The translations under genes were made by a program, and so were the position numbers. Shown here piece by piece: positions 1 to 9,273 of a stretch of 64,000 bases of DNA (position 1 is its first letter; the number at the start of each line of letters is the position of its first letter). Source of the DNA: an uncultured Clostridia bacterium. GTDB taxonomy: Bacteria > Bacillota > Clostridia > Christensenellales > DTU072. The notes under the pieces are model-generated. The model was not told the DNA's origin, searched no databases, and was given only the letters and a program-made list of their open reading frames with translations. The DNA lies in assembly GCA_934274515.1 (NCBI GenBank), contig CAKQTC010000006.1:62001-126000 (forward strand), written 5' to 3'.

Positions 1-1
1 T

Positions 2-439
2 TCCGTCCGTTCCGGTATGCCGCTACCTGCTTCGCTAAAAAATATATATAAAGAACTAAATACCGATTTAGGTATCCCTATATCAAAAAACGGGTGCCTA
101 AAACATTGGGCAGAGCAGGGAGTTTTGTTGTTAAACACAATACTTACCGTACGCGAAGGCGCGCCGCTTTCACATAAAGGATACGGTTGGGAAAAGTTTA
201 CCGACGACGTGCTTATTAAACTGAACGAGCATGAAAAGCCGATAATTTTTTTGTTATGGGGGACGCCCGCAAAAAAGAAAGCGATGCTTATCACCAACCC
301 GAAACACGTTAAACTTACCGCCGCGCACCCGTCGCCGTTATCGGCGTATTACGGATTTTTCGGTTGCAAACATTTTTCGCAAACGAACGATATTCTCGTT
401 AAACGGGGCGAAACGCCGATCGACTGGGAGATTAAGTAA
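2..439 (+). CDS. ung: Uracil-DNA glycosylase, C-terminal part (gene starts before the window)
   Basis: Family-1 uracil-DNA glycosylase removes uracil from DNA to start base-excision repair in the cytoplasm. The frame is open to the window edge. The codons before the first ATG (at 17) read S-V-R-S-G, which fits the FSVR-x-G stretch that precedes the PPSLKNI segment in Ung, so that ATG is internal. Visible family signatures, in order, are SLKNIYKEL, LLLNTILTVR, the LLWG strand, the HPSPLSA loop (catalytic His and the Leu-loop that reads DNA) and GFFGCKHFS. The N-terminal GQDPYH water-activating motif lies outside the window. An intrinsic terminator follows 28 bases after the stop, so the gene ends a transcription unit. 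Confidence 0.95.
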   Translation, partial: SVRSGMPLPASLKNIYKELNTDLGIPISKNGCLKHWAEQGVLLLNTILTVREGAPLSHKGYGWEKFTDDVLIKLNEHEKPIIFLLWGTPAKKKAMLITNPKHVKLTAAHPSPLSAYYGFFGCKHFSQTNDILVKRGETPIDWEIK

Positions 440-466
440 AGGTTTTTCTCTGAAAAAAGCGGTTTT

Positions 467-492
467 ACGTCGGATTTTTTCCGACGTTTTTG
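467..492 (+). terminator. Intrinsic terminator of ung
   Basis: An eight-base stem, ACGTCGGA with TCCGACGT, closes a short T-rich loop and is followed by a run of T. It lies just after the ung stop codon. Confidence 0.85.
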
Positions 493-506
493 TTTATATT
501 TTGGTA

Positions 507-535
507 TTGCATTTTTCATTTAAGTATTATATAAT
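507..535 (+). promoter_or_regulatory. Promoter of the 1667-residue lipoprotein
   Basis: TTGCAT (507-512), a 17-base spacer and a perfect TATAAT (530-535). Transcription would start near 542, leaving a leader of about 25 bases before the TTG start at 567. Confidence 0.7.
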
Positions 536-566
536 ATATTTACTATAAAAGTATGGGGTTTTGCAG

Positions 567-3500
567 TTGAAAAAAGGTCTTGCCGTTGTGCTAATCGTTC
601 TAGCGACTTTGATTGTTGCGGTCGGGTGTACCGTAGACATCGAGTACGCCACCCCCGTAGTCAAGTCCATTGCCGTGGACGGCGTGAGCAAGGTCAAATA
701 TATTTCGGGAGATAAACTCGACATAAACGGCGCGAGAGTTATCGTGACTTACAGCAACGGCAAACACGAAACCATACCTCTCACCGAAGATATGCTCGAC
801 GACTCCAGTTACGATTTGAACGTTCCGGGAGAGCATAAAGTAATCGTTACTTACAAAAACGTTACCACTTATTTTACCATAACCATAGAAAAGTGGATTC
901 TCGAATCCGTATCTTTAAGAGAAAAACCGTACGTTACCGACTACGTCGTCGGGGAAGAAATCGACCCTAAGGGCGCGATAATAGAATGTAAGTACGAAGG
1001 CAACAAGTACAATTTCGTAAACGTAGAAGCAGATATGCTCGAACCGTACGATAATCAAACGATAGGCAAAACCACGATTTACGTTAAGTATAGTAGCGAA
1101 AGAATAGGATTTGAAGTTAACTTTACCGAAAAAACGCCCGTCAGTATTAAAAAAATAGACGACGCCGCGGATAACTTTGTTTTCTTGGGCAAAGGGGATA
1201 AATTCAAACTTGACGGAATGACCGTCAAAGTGCGTTACGACAATAATCAAGAAACGGCGTATAACGTTAAGGACGAACTCGAAAAAGACGTATTTGTCAG
1301 TATCGACGACAGTTCCGTGCGTTCGGTTGACGCCGTTTTAATGTATTATCCCGAGAATTATAAAGAAACGTACGCGTACCGTTTTTACGGCGTTTCGAGA
1401 GTTAGCGTAGGCGACGTAGTCGAGCCGGGGCAAGAACTTGCCACCAACGAACTCGAACGTAACGGCAAGACAGTGCCTCTCGACCCTATCAAGAGTAAAA
1501 GTTACGGCACGGTAAAAGAAATCGTCACCAACGAAGACGGCAGCAGGTCGATGAAGATAACGACCACCGTTACGTACGAACTAAGCCAAGTGGAAGTCAA
1601 ACCCGGCGACGTGATAGCGGACAAAACATATATAGGAAAACTCGGCACGAAAATCATTTATTCAATCGGCGGCGGAAGAGTAGAAAGCGTAGACAACGGT
1701 ATGGTTACGATTAAAACCGCGCCAACGTTCAAATTCGTAAGTAACGTAAAAGAAAAGAGTTTCGCGTCGATGGAAATTCTCTCCTATCCTAAACCGACAA
1801 CGTTTGTGAACACGACGATAGACAATATGATAGAGGGCGACACGTTGGACAAGAGCAAAGGCTACGTCCGCGTTACGTTCGACGACGGTTCGGTTGAAAA
1901 TTTCCGTATGGACGACGAAAACAACATACGTCTTGTAAACGACGGAAAAGACCTGAAAGACAAGTTTACCCTTGTGCCGGGCAGAAACCACGTACTCGTC
2001 GTTTACGGCGAGGAGTTGAAAAACAAAAGTTCGTTCTACGTCCGCGTAGACAGCAAATACCCGGTAGAACTCAAGATAAGCGACGGAATAAACGGAAAAA
2101 CGTATTATAAAGGCGACAGAATATCGATTGCCACGATGACCTACGAAGTCGCGTTTAACAACGGCGATTTAAGCGAGCAGGAACCGATAACCGAAGACAT
2201 GGTAGACGAAGGGTATACGCTCGAATGTGCGGAAATCAAAGACCAAGCGGAAATCAGGTTCAAACTTCCGTCAAAGTACGAGAAACTTCTTCCCGATACA
2301 AGTTCGTCGTACGGTAAACCCGTTTGCGTGTATTCGGTGCGCCCGCAACCTATCCAGTCGATAGATTTCGTGGTTAAACCGATTAAAGTTTTCGTCAGTG
2401 ACCCGAAAGACATCGTCTATACGAACGCGTCGCTCGACGTATATTATCGCAACAATAAATACAACAAAACCTATGGGTTCGGCGCGGATAGCAACCTTAC
2501 TGTCAATCCGGTACAAATTATGGACTGGGAAGAAATCGAAAATTACGTTTATGAAAAAGACGGCAAAGCGAAATTATACGTGTTCACGCTAGAATCCGAC
2601 AACAAAGACATTCCGATAAACGATATCGTAAGACGGAAAAACACCGGGTACGAGGCGAAAGCGGTATACGTTGACGAATACGGCGAAAGATGTGCCGCGT
2701 ACGAAGACGGCGAAGGAAAAACGATTGAACCGTATGCGATGTTTAAGTGGTATAAAATTGAAAAAACGAAAGTGGTATCCGGCATAAAAATAACCGCTTT
2801 ACGTGATAAAGACGGCAAAGAATATTACAAAAAGAACTATACGCAATACGAAGACTGGGACCTTAGCGGACTGGAAATGACCATTACTTATATGGGCGTA
2901 GACGGCGGCGAAACGACGGAAATAATAGACGAACTATATCCCGAAATGATATACGGCGGGAACACGAACACGATAGCGTCGGACGTTCAAATAAAGTTCG
3001 CTTATCTCGGAGCAATCGACGATTCATCGCTCAAAATAAACGTATCCGAAAGGAAACCCGAAACCATTACGCTCGAAAAGAAAGGCAAAGAAAGGTACGT
3101 CGGGAAATCGGGAATGAAACCGGACTTTTCGGGATATTCGTTTATTCTTGCGTACAATGCGGGCCCGTCGGAAAAAATACCGGGCAGCATGCTTGCTTCC
3201 ATCGAAAACAAAGAAATACCTTCCGGATTTTGGTATAAGACTTACAATAAGAGGGGTGAAACGGTAGACAGCCTTATTCAAACGGGTACGGCAGTGTACG
3301 AACTTTGCTATTCGTATCCGGACGCGTCCGCGGAAAAAGGTTATTCGTATATAACGACCGCGTCGTATAAAGAAATACTATATCTTATGGAAAACGACTC
3401 GGAAAACGTAAAAATAAGGAATTATACGATCGAGGTCGTCGATAACAAGGATAAAGTAATATCGATTTCTTACGAACAGAACGTGGAATTTGACGGAGTT

Positions 3501-5570
3501 ACGCTTAACCCGACGAACGGGCGTTTCCTTAACGCCGAATCGAGCATAACGGCGATTTTCCCCGAATACAACGCGGCAAACGCCCTCCCTGTGCTTGCCG
3601 AATCGGCAGTCGGTTGGGAAATAATGCTTAGCGAATACGCCAAAGGGAAAATATCCGACAAGATGCTTAGCGTGGTGAGGGAAGACGCGGCAGGCGTCAG
3701 AACCACGGACTACGTCAGAATTACGCCGAGTATGTTAAACTACGACGTTTCGGACAAAACAATAGGTTACAGACGAGTTACGATAACGTATATGAACGTC
3801 AAATGCGAAGTGTTTATTTATGTTTGGAGAGCAGAACTTAAAGGCGTCGAAGTGGAAATCGAACCGCTGAAAAACTATATATATACCGCGATAAACAGCG
3901 AAGACGACCTTGACCTTTCGGGCGGAATTATCAAACTTACGTTCCAAAAATACGCTCGCAACGGCGATGACGCCGGGAATATGAACAAGTACGTCGATAT
4001 GGACAGCAATGACTTCACGTACTCGGGTTTTGTCAAGGGATTGTATTCCAAAGAAGGCGAAAACATCACGATAAACGCGGTTTATAAAGAATTTACGCAA
4101 GAGAATTTACGCGCGGGATATACGATTAAGGTCTACGACAGACAGGACGTAAACTTCTCGTATAACAACGTTATATTCTTCTACGGCAACGCCGCGCCTG
4201 CGTCGTACAACGCAAAACAAAGCATACCTGAGTTCTTCTTCCCGACTGATATCACGCTTAATTATATCGAAAGCAAGGATATGATTACGCTTGCGCAATA
4301 TCTCGCGCTCGACGACGCGACGAAGGAATATTACGTTCCCGTTACCGTACGCGACAAGGACGAACAACTTGCGCCGGTTATGTTCGTGAAAGGGAGAAAA
4401 CTGACGACGGAAGACGGTATAACGGGCGATATAAAACAAGTAAACTATCTCGACCCCGTGTACGGTTCGTATTACGTTAAATTCGGTACTATATATATGA
4501 TAGCGGAGGAAGACTACGCGTTGTTCGAAGCCTCCGACCAAGCGAAGTTTACGCCCGTACCGACGTACGGAAAGAACGGCGAACTCGTAGAAACTTTCTA
4601 TGTTACCGAAGACGGAACGGTAGGCGGCGCGGCGATGGCGAGCAAAATAAAGAAGTATGGCGACGTTGTCGTAGATAAAATAACCGCCGACGAGTACGCG
4701 GCTCTTACAGCCGAAAAGAAAAAAGAGTACGAAGAAGAAAACAACGCGTACTTTATATTGATGCGCGTTACCGACGACAGACCGTTAAAAACGAGATTTT
4801 ACGAAACGGCGAACTACGCGCTGCAACACTATGCGATAATTCAAAAAGTTATCGAAGTCAGAGTGGAAGACAGTAGCGAAAAAGCGAAAGTGCTTAGAGT
4901 AAGCGCGAAGAAAGAGAGCGTGTCTTTCAGTGGAAACCCGTACGCGATTTATTATTTACACAACCCCGCGCTTGACGTTATCGGAAAAGCGAGAGCGAGA
5001 ATAGAACAAAAATATCCGTCGGCTAAGCGTTATATAAACTCCGTATATCTTGCTTCGCCGAACGAGAAATATTTTGAAATTGTAGTGAGATTTACCGATA
5101 GTTACGTCGAAACGTCCGAAACTAAAAACGTGGTGGCGGAACTTTACTTCGAGATACTGACCGAACTGTTTGCCGACGAGTTCAAAAACGAGATGGAAGT
5201 AGAACTTTCGCACGTTAATTTTGACGGAAAAGAATGGAGCGGCGAGTATGATTTTAACCCTAACGACAGAGCGGCAACCGTAGAAAAAATAAAAGAAAAA
5301 TGGTATAACGGTATAAACTTGTTTGACAAGAACGGGGTAGAAAGCGGCGAATACACGATTTCGTACGCGCTTACGTTCGGCGACACGAAAACAAGGAACG
5401 GAGTTTTGCAACTTTTGGACGGGAAACTTATCATAGTTAAGACGAAAGACGAAAACAATCAATATAAGTACACGGTAGAAGTAGGGACGCTTTGGCATAG
5501 AAGTTATACGGTGGACCTTGCAAGAGGCACGATTACCGAAAACGGTGACGCGCTTACGATAAAAAAATAA
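567..5570 (+). CDS. Large surface lipoprotein with tandem Big_3-like Ig repeats
   Basis: A 1667-residue exported lipoprotein of unknown ligand. I start it at the TTG at 567, not the TTG at 561, because GGGG at 555-558 then sits eight bases upstream and the product begins M-K-K. Residues 1-21 form a lipoprotein signal: two lysines, a hydrophobic core, then the lipobox V-A-V-G-C with Cys21 as lipid site. The rest is a string of about nine or ten related units of some 80-100 residues. They share the plan 'Y-x-x-G-D/E-x-L/I-D ... G-x-x-I/V-x-V-x-Y-x-N-G', as in residues after SIAVDG, ESVSLRE and SIKKID, which is the bacterial Ig-like group 3 (Big_3) pattern. No C-terminal membrane helix or sortase signal is present. 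It is followed 33 bases later by an unknown gene, probably in the same operon. Cell-surface adhesion or cell-wall binding is inference only. Confidence 0.85.
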   Translation: MKKGLAVVLIVLATLIVAVGCTVDIEYATPVVKSIAVDGVSKVKYISGDKLDINGARVIVTYSNGKHETIPLTEDMLDDSSYDLNVPGEHKVIVTYKNVTTYFTITIEKWILESVSLREKPYVTDYVVGEEIDPKGAIIECKYEGNKYNFVNVEADMLEPYDNQTIGKTTIYVKYSSERIGFEVNFTEKTPVSIKKIDDAADNFVFLGKGDKFKLDGMTVKVRYDNNQETAYNVKDELEKDVFVSIDDSSVRSVDAVLMYYPENYKETYAYRFYGVSRVSVGDVVEPGQELATNELERNGKTVPLDPIKSKSYGTVKEIVTNEDGSRSMKITTTVTYELSQVEVKPGDVIADKTYIGKLGTKIIYSIGGGRVESVDNGMVTIKTAPTFKFVSNVKEKSFASMEILSYPKPTTFVNTTIDNMIEGDTLDKSKGYVRVTFDDGSVENFRMDDENNIRLVNDGKDLKDKFTLVPGRNHVLVVYGEELKNKSSFYVRVDSKYPVELKISDGINGKTYYKGDRISIATMTYEVAFNNGDLSEQEPITEDMVDEGYTLECAEIKDQAEIRFKLPSKYEKLLPDTSSSYGKPVCVYSVRPQPIQSIDFVVKPIKVFVSDPKDIVYTNASLDVYYRNNKYNKTYGFGADSNLTVNPVQIMDWEEIENYVYEKDGKAKLYVFTLESDNKDIPINDIVRRKNTGYEAKAVYVDEYGERCAAYEDGEGKTIEPYAMFKWYKIEKTKVVSGIKITALRDKDGKEYYKKNYTQYEDWDLSGLEMTITYMGVDGGETTEIIDELYPEMIYGGNTNTIASDVQIKFAYLGAIDDSSLKINVSERKPETITLEKKGKERYVGKSGMKPDFSGYSFILAYNAGPSEKIPGSMLASIENKEIPSGFWYKTYNKRGETVDSLIQTGTAVYELCYSYPDASAEKGYSYITTASYKEILYLMENDSENVKIRNYTIEVVDNKDKVISISYEQNVEFDGVTLNPTNGRFLNAESSITAIFPEYNAANALPVLAESAVGWEIMLSEYAKGKISDKMLSVVREDAAGVRTTDYVRITPSMLNYDVSDKTIGYRRVTITYMNVKCEVFIYVWRAELKGVEVEIEPLKNYIYTAINSEDDLDLSGGIIKLTFQKYARNGDDAGNMNKYVDMDSNDFTYSGFVKGLYSKEGENITINAVYKEFTQENLRAGYTIKVYDRQDVNFSYNNVIFFYGNAAPASYNAKQSIPEFFFPTDITLNYIESKDMITLAQYLALDDATKEYYVPVTVRDKDEQLAPVMFVKGRKLTTEDGITGDIKQVNYLDPVYGSYYVKFGTIYMIAEEDYALFEASDQAKFTPVPTYGKNGELVETFYVTEDGTVGGAAMASKIKKYGDVVVDKITADEYAALTAEKKKEYEEENNAYFILMRVTDDRPLKTRFYETANYALQHYAIIQKVIEVRVEDSSEKAKVLRVSAKKESVSFSGNPYAIYYLHNPALDVIGKARARIEQKYPSAKRYINSVYLASPNEKYFEIVVRFTDSYVETSETKNVVAELYFEILTELFADEFKNEMEVELSHVNFDGKEWSGEYDFNPNDRAATVEKIKEKWYNGINLFDKNGVESGEYTISYALTFGDTKTRNGVLQLLDGKLIIVKTKDENNQYKYTVEVGTLWHRSYTVDLARGTITENGDALTIKK

Positions 5571-5603
5571 ACACGACACAGATATAAATAATAAGGAGCG
5601 ATT

Positions 5604-6743
5604 ATGGCAAAAGCAATTCAACCACAAGAACCCGCGGATAATTTTAGAGATTATCTTAAAGCGACGGGAAACAGCGAAGGGCTTGATTTTATATCGGGCT
5701 TGGAAAGCGGCGGACATAAACTCACGGTACGCGGCGGCGGTTATATAGGTTTGTTCACCTTCGATTGCGTGTACGGTTACGACGTTTTCCAAAACGAAGA
5801 GAACAAACAAAAATACGCTAATCTTTTGGAAACGTCTTCTGAAGTAGGACAAGCGGCGGTTACCATGGCTTATTGTATCTTGTCCGGAAGCGTCCATACG
5901 CTTGTAAAAGCGGATTCCGAGTCGATTGCGAGAGTGTATATGAAAGTTATCAACGACGAATTTGAAAGAACGTACGACGACGGGGCGCGTTCGGTAGGAT
6001 ACCCGTTTAGAGCGAGGTTCGATTTGAAAAAAATCAGCGGGGCACACGCTATCTGGAACGCTCTCGGAGAAATTCACGGGTATAGCGCGATGGACGGAGA
6101 AACCAACCCGTATAACAGTCTTTCGTATCTTATGCGCGGAAACACGATTGCAAACCTCATTCTCGGAATAGAACTCGGAATATCGGATATAACGACGTTC
6201 GGAAACAAACTTTCGTCGAGAATCACGTTCAAACCGTACAAAGGGAAAACGGGATACGAAAAACTCAACGAAGTTTTGGAAGATATGAGAAAACGCTATG
6301 TGTACCCCTACGCAAGAGTCAAGGAAGAAACGTTTGCGTTGATTATCGGAGAAACAAGCGCGAGAAGCGGACGCCCTTACGCGAAAGTCGCAAAAAAGAT
6401 GCATTGCTACAAAGGTCGTCACGACCTTACCGTAACCACGCTGTGTTCGTTTATGATAAGAAGGAAATACACGTTTGACCAAAGTACGAATATGTTGCAA
6501 CTCGGCAGCGAAAATATGAACAATCTTATTATAGAAACGCTAGCCGAACTTAATAGATTGACGGGATATTCGTACGACTATATCGTTAAAAAAATGCTTT
6601 GCATAAGGGATACCGATTACAGACTCCTCGCGACGGTATTTATTCATTTGCATAAAGCGTACGGTTGGAATTTCGTCGAACTTTGCGAAAAATACCATAT
6701 TGCTCGCGACGCGATGTACATTCGTTCGTTGTGTAATTTCTAA
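5604..6743 (+). CDS. Protein of unknown function (379 aa), cytosolic
   Basis: I do not recognise this gene. It starts at ATG 5604 behind a strong ATAAGGAG site and follows the large lipoprotein gene by 33 bases, so the two are probably co-transcribed. The 379-residue product has no signal peptide and no membrane helix. The N-terminal part (about 20-60) is glycine-rich, with GLESGG and VRGGGYIGLFTF. The middle holds a basic, tyrosine-rich stretch with KPYKGKTGYEKL, and the C-terminal 150 residues look helical, with cysteine-containing helices (LCSFMIRRKYTF, KKMLCIRDTDYR). The composition is that of a real protein: the antisense frame is arginine and phenylalanine rich, as shadows are. A guess at function would not be supported. 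Confidence 0.75.
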   Translation: MAKAIQPQEPADNFRDYLKATGNSEGLDFISGLESGGHKLTVRGGGYIGLFTFDCVYGYDVFQNEENKQKYANLLETSSEVGQAAVTMAYCILSGSVHTLVKADSESIARVYMKVINDEFERTYDDGARSVGYPFRARFDLKKISGAHAIWNALGEIHGYSAMDGETNPYNSLSYLMRGNTIANLILGIELGISDITTFGNKLSSRITFKPYKGKTGYEKLNEVLEDMRKRYVYPYARVKEETFALIIGETSARSGRPYAKVAKKMHCYKGRHDLTVTTLCSFMIRRKYTFDQSTNMLQLGSENMNNLIIETLAELNRLTGYSYDYIVKKMLCIRDTDYRLLATVFIHLHKAYGWNFVELCEKYHIARDAMYIRSLCNF

Positions 6744-6792
6744 AAAACAGCGAATTTGCTCATAAAAAGCGCATATAACGCTTTACGCAGTA

Positions 6793-6821
6793 TTGACTAA
6801 TAATACAAAAAATGTTAAACT
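6793..6821 (+). promoter_or_regulatory. Promoter of the DUF898-like gene
   Basis: TTGACT (6793-6798), a 17-base spacer and TAAACT (6816-6821). A GGAGG ribosome site and the ATG at 6843 follow closely. The preceding hairpin AAAGCG/CGCTTT has no T run, so I do not call it a terminator. Confidence 0.7.
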
Positions 6822-6842
6822 AAATAAGGTCGGAGGTTAATA

Positions 6843-7226
6843 ATGGCTCAACTTAACAACTGTACGGTCTCGTTGACCGGGGAAATAGTAAACAAAAAGC
6901 GCTCGCGCCAAAACGTAAGCAGTTTGTACGACGGAACGGCGGGAAGGCACTTTTTTATGATGCTCGGCACGGCGTTGCTTTCGATTATCCCGTTTATCGG
7001 GTTGCCGAACGCGATATGCATACAGCAAAGATGGAATTGCCGTCACACGCAGATAGTCGGTATGCGCCTTAGATTTGAAGGAAGAGCGGGGAATTTGCTC
7101 GGCAGGCTGTTCGTATGGGGGTTCTTCTCGGTAATTACGCTAGGAATTTACGCGCTAGTGCTTGCGCCCGTAAGGTATAAACAATGGATAGTGGAACATA
7201 CTATTTTCGAGGCGGTAGCGCAATAA
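6843..7226 (+). CDS. Small DUF898/YjgN-like membrane protein
   Basis: A 127-residue protein with two hydrophobic segments, around residues 38-58 (FFMMLGTALLSIIPFIGLPN) and 88-110 (LLGRLFVWGFFSVITLGIYALV). The second carries the L-F-x-W-x-x-x-x-I-T-L-G-I-Y motif followed by arginine and lysine, which is the signature of DUF898 (YjgN) membrane proteins. The first helix is followed by R-W-N-C-R-H, and the segment between reads as the conserved 'F-x-G-x-x-x-x-L' lead-in (LRFEGRAGNLL). Full YjgN proteins have several such units; this one has about one and a half, so it is a short member. Its role is unknown. It has its own promoter, a good GGAGG site and its own terminator, so it is a single-gene unit. 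Confidence 0.75.
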   Translation: MAQLNNCTVSLTGEIVNKKRSRQNVSSLYDGTAGRHFFMMLGTALLSIIPFIGLPNAICIQQRWNCRHTQIVGMRLRFEGRAGNLLGRLFVWGFFSVITLGIYALVLAPVRYKQWIVEHTIFEAVAQ

Positions 7227-7251
7227 TCGGCGTTTACGGACAATGATTTGT

Positions 7252-7283
7252 AAAGAACCTTTGTTTGAAAAGGTTCTTTTTTT
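7252..7283 (+). terminator. Intrinsic terminator after the DUF898-like gene
   Basis: AAAGAACCTTT (7252-7262) pairs with AAAGGTTCTTT around a five- to six-base loop and runs into a string of T. Confidence 0.85.
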
Positions 7284-7290
7284 ATGCGGA

Positions 7291-7306
7291 CCCCGCCCAC
7301 CCACCC
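7291..7306 (+). repeat. C-rich dispersed repeat, copy 1 (minus-strand G-quadruplex motif)
   Basis: Four C runs of 4, 3, 3 and 3, each separated by one base, followed by GAAAGAAGT. The minus strand therefore carries four G runs with single-base loops, a strong G-quadruplex pattern. Related copies lie at 20355-20369 and 61024-61044. The stretch 7284-7437 otherwise holds no gene I can support. Confidence 0.7.
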
Positions 7307-7414
7307 GAAAGAAGTGAAAGAGGTTCGGTTTGCAAGGAAATGCCTGTATTGTAAAATGCCGACGAGAGTGTTTTTTATCAGGCGGAAAGAAAAAGTTGAA
7401 TTTTCGGGATTGAA

Positions 7415-7443
7415 TTGTAAAAGCGAGGAGAGTGTGGTATACT
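7415..7443 (+). promoter_or_regulatory. Promoter of uvrC
   Basis: TTGTAA (7415-7420), a 17-base spacer and TATACT (7438-7443). The ATG is only nine bases after the -10 box, so the transcript would begin almost at the start codon. There is only a weak AAGG before it. Confidence 0.55.
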
Positions 7444-7452
7444 TTTTAAGGT

Positions 7453-9273
7453 ATGGAAACGGATAAAACGGCGTTAAGGGAAAAACTAAAAAACCTACCG
7501 AGTAAGAGCGGCGTATATATAATGCTTGACGAATACGGCGGTATTTTGTATGTAGGCAAGGCGAAAATTCTTAAAAACAGGGTTCGTCAGTATTTTCATA
7601 ACAGTGTAAAGAACGAAAAAACGACGCGGCTTGTAGAAAAAATAGCGGATTTTCGATATATCATCACGCAAAGCGAATACGAGGCGTTGATACTTGAAAA
7701 CAATTTAATCAAGGAAAACAATCCGCCGTACAACATACTGCTAAAAGACGACAAGACGTATCCTTATATAAAGATAAACGTAAAAAACGATTTTCCGAGA
7801 GTAGAAATAGCGTATAAAATGAAAAGCGACGGAGCAAAGTACTTCGGACCGTATATGCTCGGTATGTCGGTGAGAGAACTTGTCGATATAATACAAACGG
7901 TTTTCCCGATAAGGACGTGTCGAACGATGCCGAAACGCGAATGTCTGAATTTTCATATAGGAAGATGCTGTGCGCCGTGTACCGGACGAGTGACGAAAGA
8001 AGAATATCGCGAAATCATAAACAAAGTCATAGCGTTTTTGAACGGGAACGACGATTTGGTGAGAGAAACGCTTAAAAAGAAAATGACGTATTTTGCCGAA
8101 AGAGAAGAGTTTGAAAAAGCGAAAATGTACCGCGATACGTTGTCCGCTTTGGAGAAAATATTGAGAAAACAGTCGATACCGTTCAAGCAGGAAGTAGATA
8201 TAGACGTGTTCACGTTCGTGACGAACGGAATGGAATCCGCGGTAAACTGTTTTGCCGTAAGAGGGGGCAAATACCTTGGCGGAACAAACTTCCGTTGCGC
8301 GGACAACGAATATAACAACGGCTTGACGTCGTTTATAATGCAATATTATCAGTCAAATCCGCTAATTTGCACAGAAATTCTTGTAGACGAAGAACTTGAA
8401 TTCGGAGCGGAGTTAAGCGATTATTTGACCAAAAAAGCAGGCAGAAAAATCGCGATAATCAAGCCGAGCGGCGGAATAAGGAAACAACTCGTAGAACTCG
8501 GAAAAGCCAACGGAGAAGAGTTTTTATCCGCTCAAATAGAAAAACAGGAGAAGTATGAAGACCTTACTTACGGCGCGACGGTGCAACTTAAAGAAGCGTT
8601 GAATTTGCCCGAAGTGCCAAAAAGAATCGAGTGTTACGACATATCTCATGTCAGCGGGACGAACAAAGTCGCAAGTATGGTTGTGTTTGAAAAAGGCGAA
8701 AAAGCGTCGAAAATGTATAGGCACTTCAAAATTAAGACCGTCGAAGGAAACAATGACTTCGCGTGTATGTACGAAACGCTCGGCAGACGCTTTGACGAAC
8801 TGAAAAAACAAAAAGAAGCAAGTTTTTCGGTTAAACCCGACCTAATAATTATCGACGGAGGAAAAGGACAACTCGGTTACGCAATGCAGGCGATGAAAGA
8901 CGCGGGAGTGGAAGTCAATATGATAAGCCTTGCTAAAAGAGAAGAAGAAATATATCTTCCCGATAAAGAAGAAAGCGTCATTTTACCGCGTAACAGCCTT
9001 GCGATAAAATTGATAATCAGGATAAGAGACGAAGCGCATAGATTTGCCATTACCTTCCACCGAGCACTCAGGGCCAAAAAGATGACGGAAAGCACGTTGA
9101 CGCAAATCGACGGTATAGGAAAGACGAAAGCAAAATATCTAATTATGAAATTTAAGAAAGTAGAAAATATAGAAAAGGCAACCATAGAAGAACTTATGGA
9201 CACCCAAAGCATAGGATTAGCCGACGCAGAAAACATAAAAAAGTTTTTTGAAAACAAAGGAAAAAAAAGATGA
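7453..9273 (+). CDS. uvrC: Excinuclease ABC subunit C
   Basis: UvrC makes both incisions in UvrABC nucleotide-excision repair. The 606 residues show the full domain order. The GIY-YIG nuclease lies at about 12-95 (SGVYIML, ILYVGKAK, NRVRQYF). The cysteine cluster C-R-T-M ... C-L-N-F ... G-R-C-C-A-P-C lies at about 155-178. The UVR motif that contacts UvrB is at about 205-240 (EEFEKAKMYRDTLSALEKI). The RNase H-like 3'-incision domain contains ECYDISHVSG and LIIIDGGKGQL. The C-terminal helix-hairpin-helix (IDGIGKTKAKYLI) follows. Length is normal. The last codons overlap the ATG of the following HAD gene by ATGA, so the two are translationally coupled. Confidence 0.97.
   Translation: METDKTALREKLKNLPSKSGVYIMLDEYGGILYVGKAKILKNRVRQYFHNSVKNEKTTRLVEKIADFRYIITQSEYEALILENNLIKENNPPYNILLKDDKTYPYIKINVKNDFPRVEIAYKMKSDGAKYFGPYMLGMSVRELVDIIQTVFPIRTCRTMPKRECLNFHIGRCCAPCTGRVTKEEYREIINKVIAFLNGNDDLVRETLKKKMTYFAEREEFEKAKMYRDTLSALEKILRKQSIPFKQEVDIDVFTFVTNGMESAVNCFAVRGGKYLGGTNFRCADNEYNNGLTSFIMQYYQSNPLICTEILVDEELEFGAELSDYLTKKAGRKIAIIKPSGGIRKQLVELGKANGEEFLSAQIEKQEKYEDLTYGATVQLKEALNLPEVPKRIECYDISHVSGTNKVASMVVFEKGEKASKMYRHFKIKTVEGNNDFACMYETLGRRFDELKKQKEASFSVKPDLIIIDGGKGQLGYAMQAMKDAGVEVNMISLAKREEEIYLPDKEESVILPRNSLAIKLIIRIRDEAHRFAITFHRALRAKKMTESTLTQIDGIGKTKAKYLIMKFKKVENIEKATIEELMDTQSIGLADAENIKKFFENKGKKR

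Noticed and set aside
4956..6500. 514-codon open frame on the minus strand
   Set aside because: It is antisense to the end of the lipoprotein and the 5604 gene, and its product is rich in Arg, Phe and Val with no domain, as expected for a shadow frame.
7284..7466. Open frame of 60 codons between the DUF898-like gene and uvrC
   Set aside because: It starts inside a terminator T run, has no ribosome site, and crosses the C-rich repeat, the uvrC promoter and the uvrC start.
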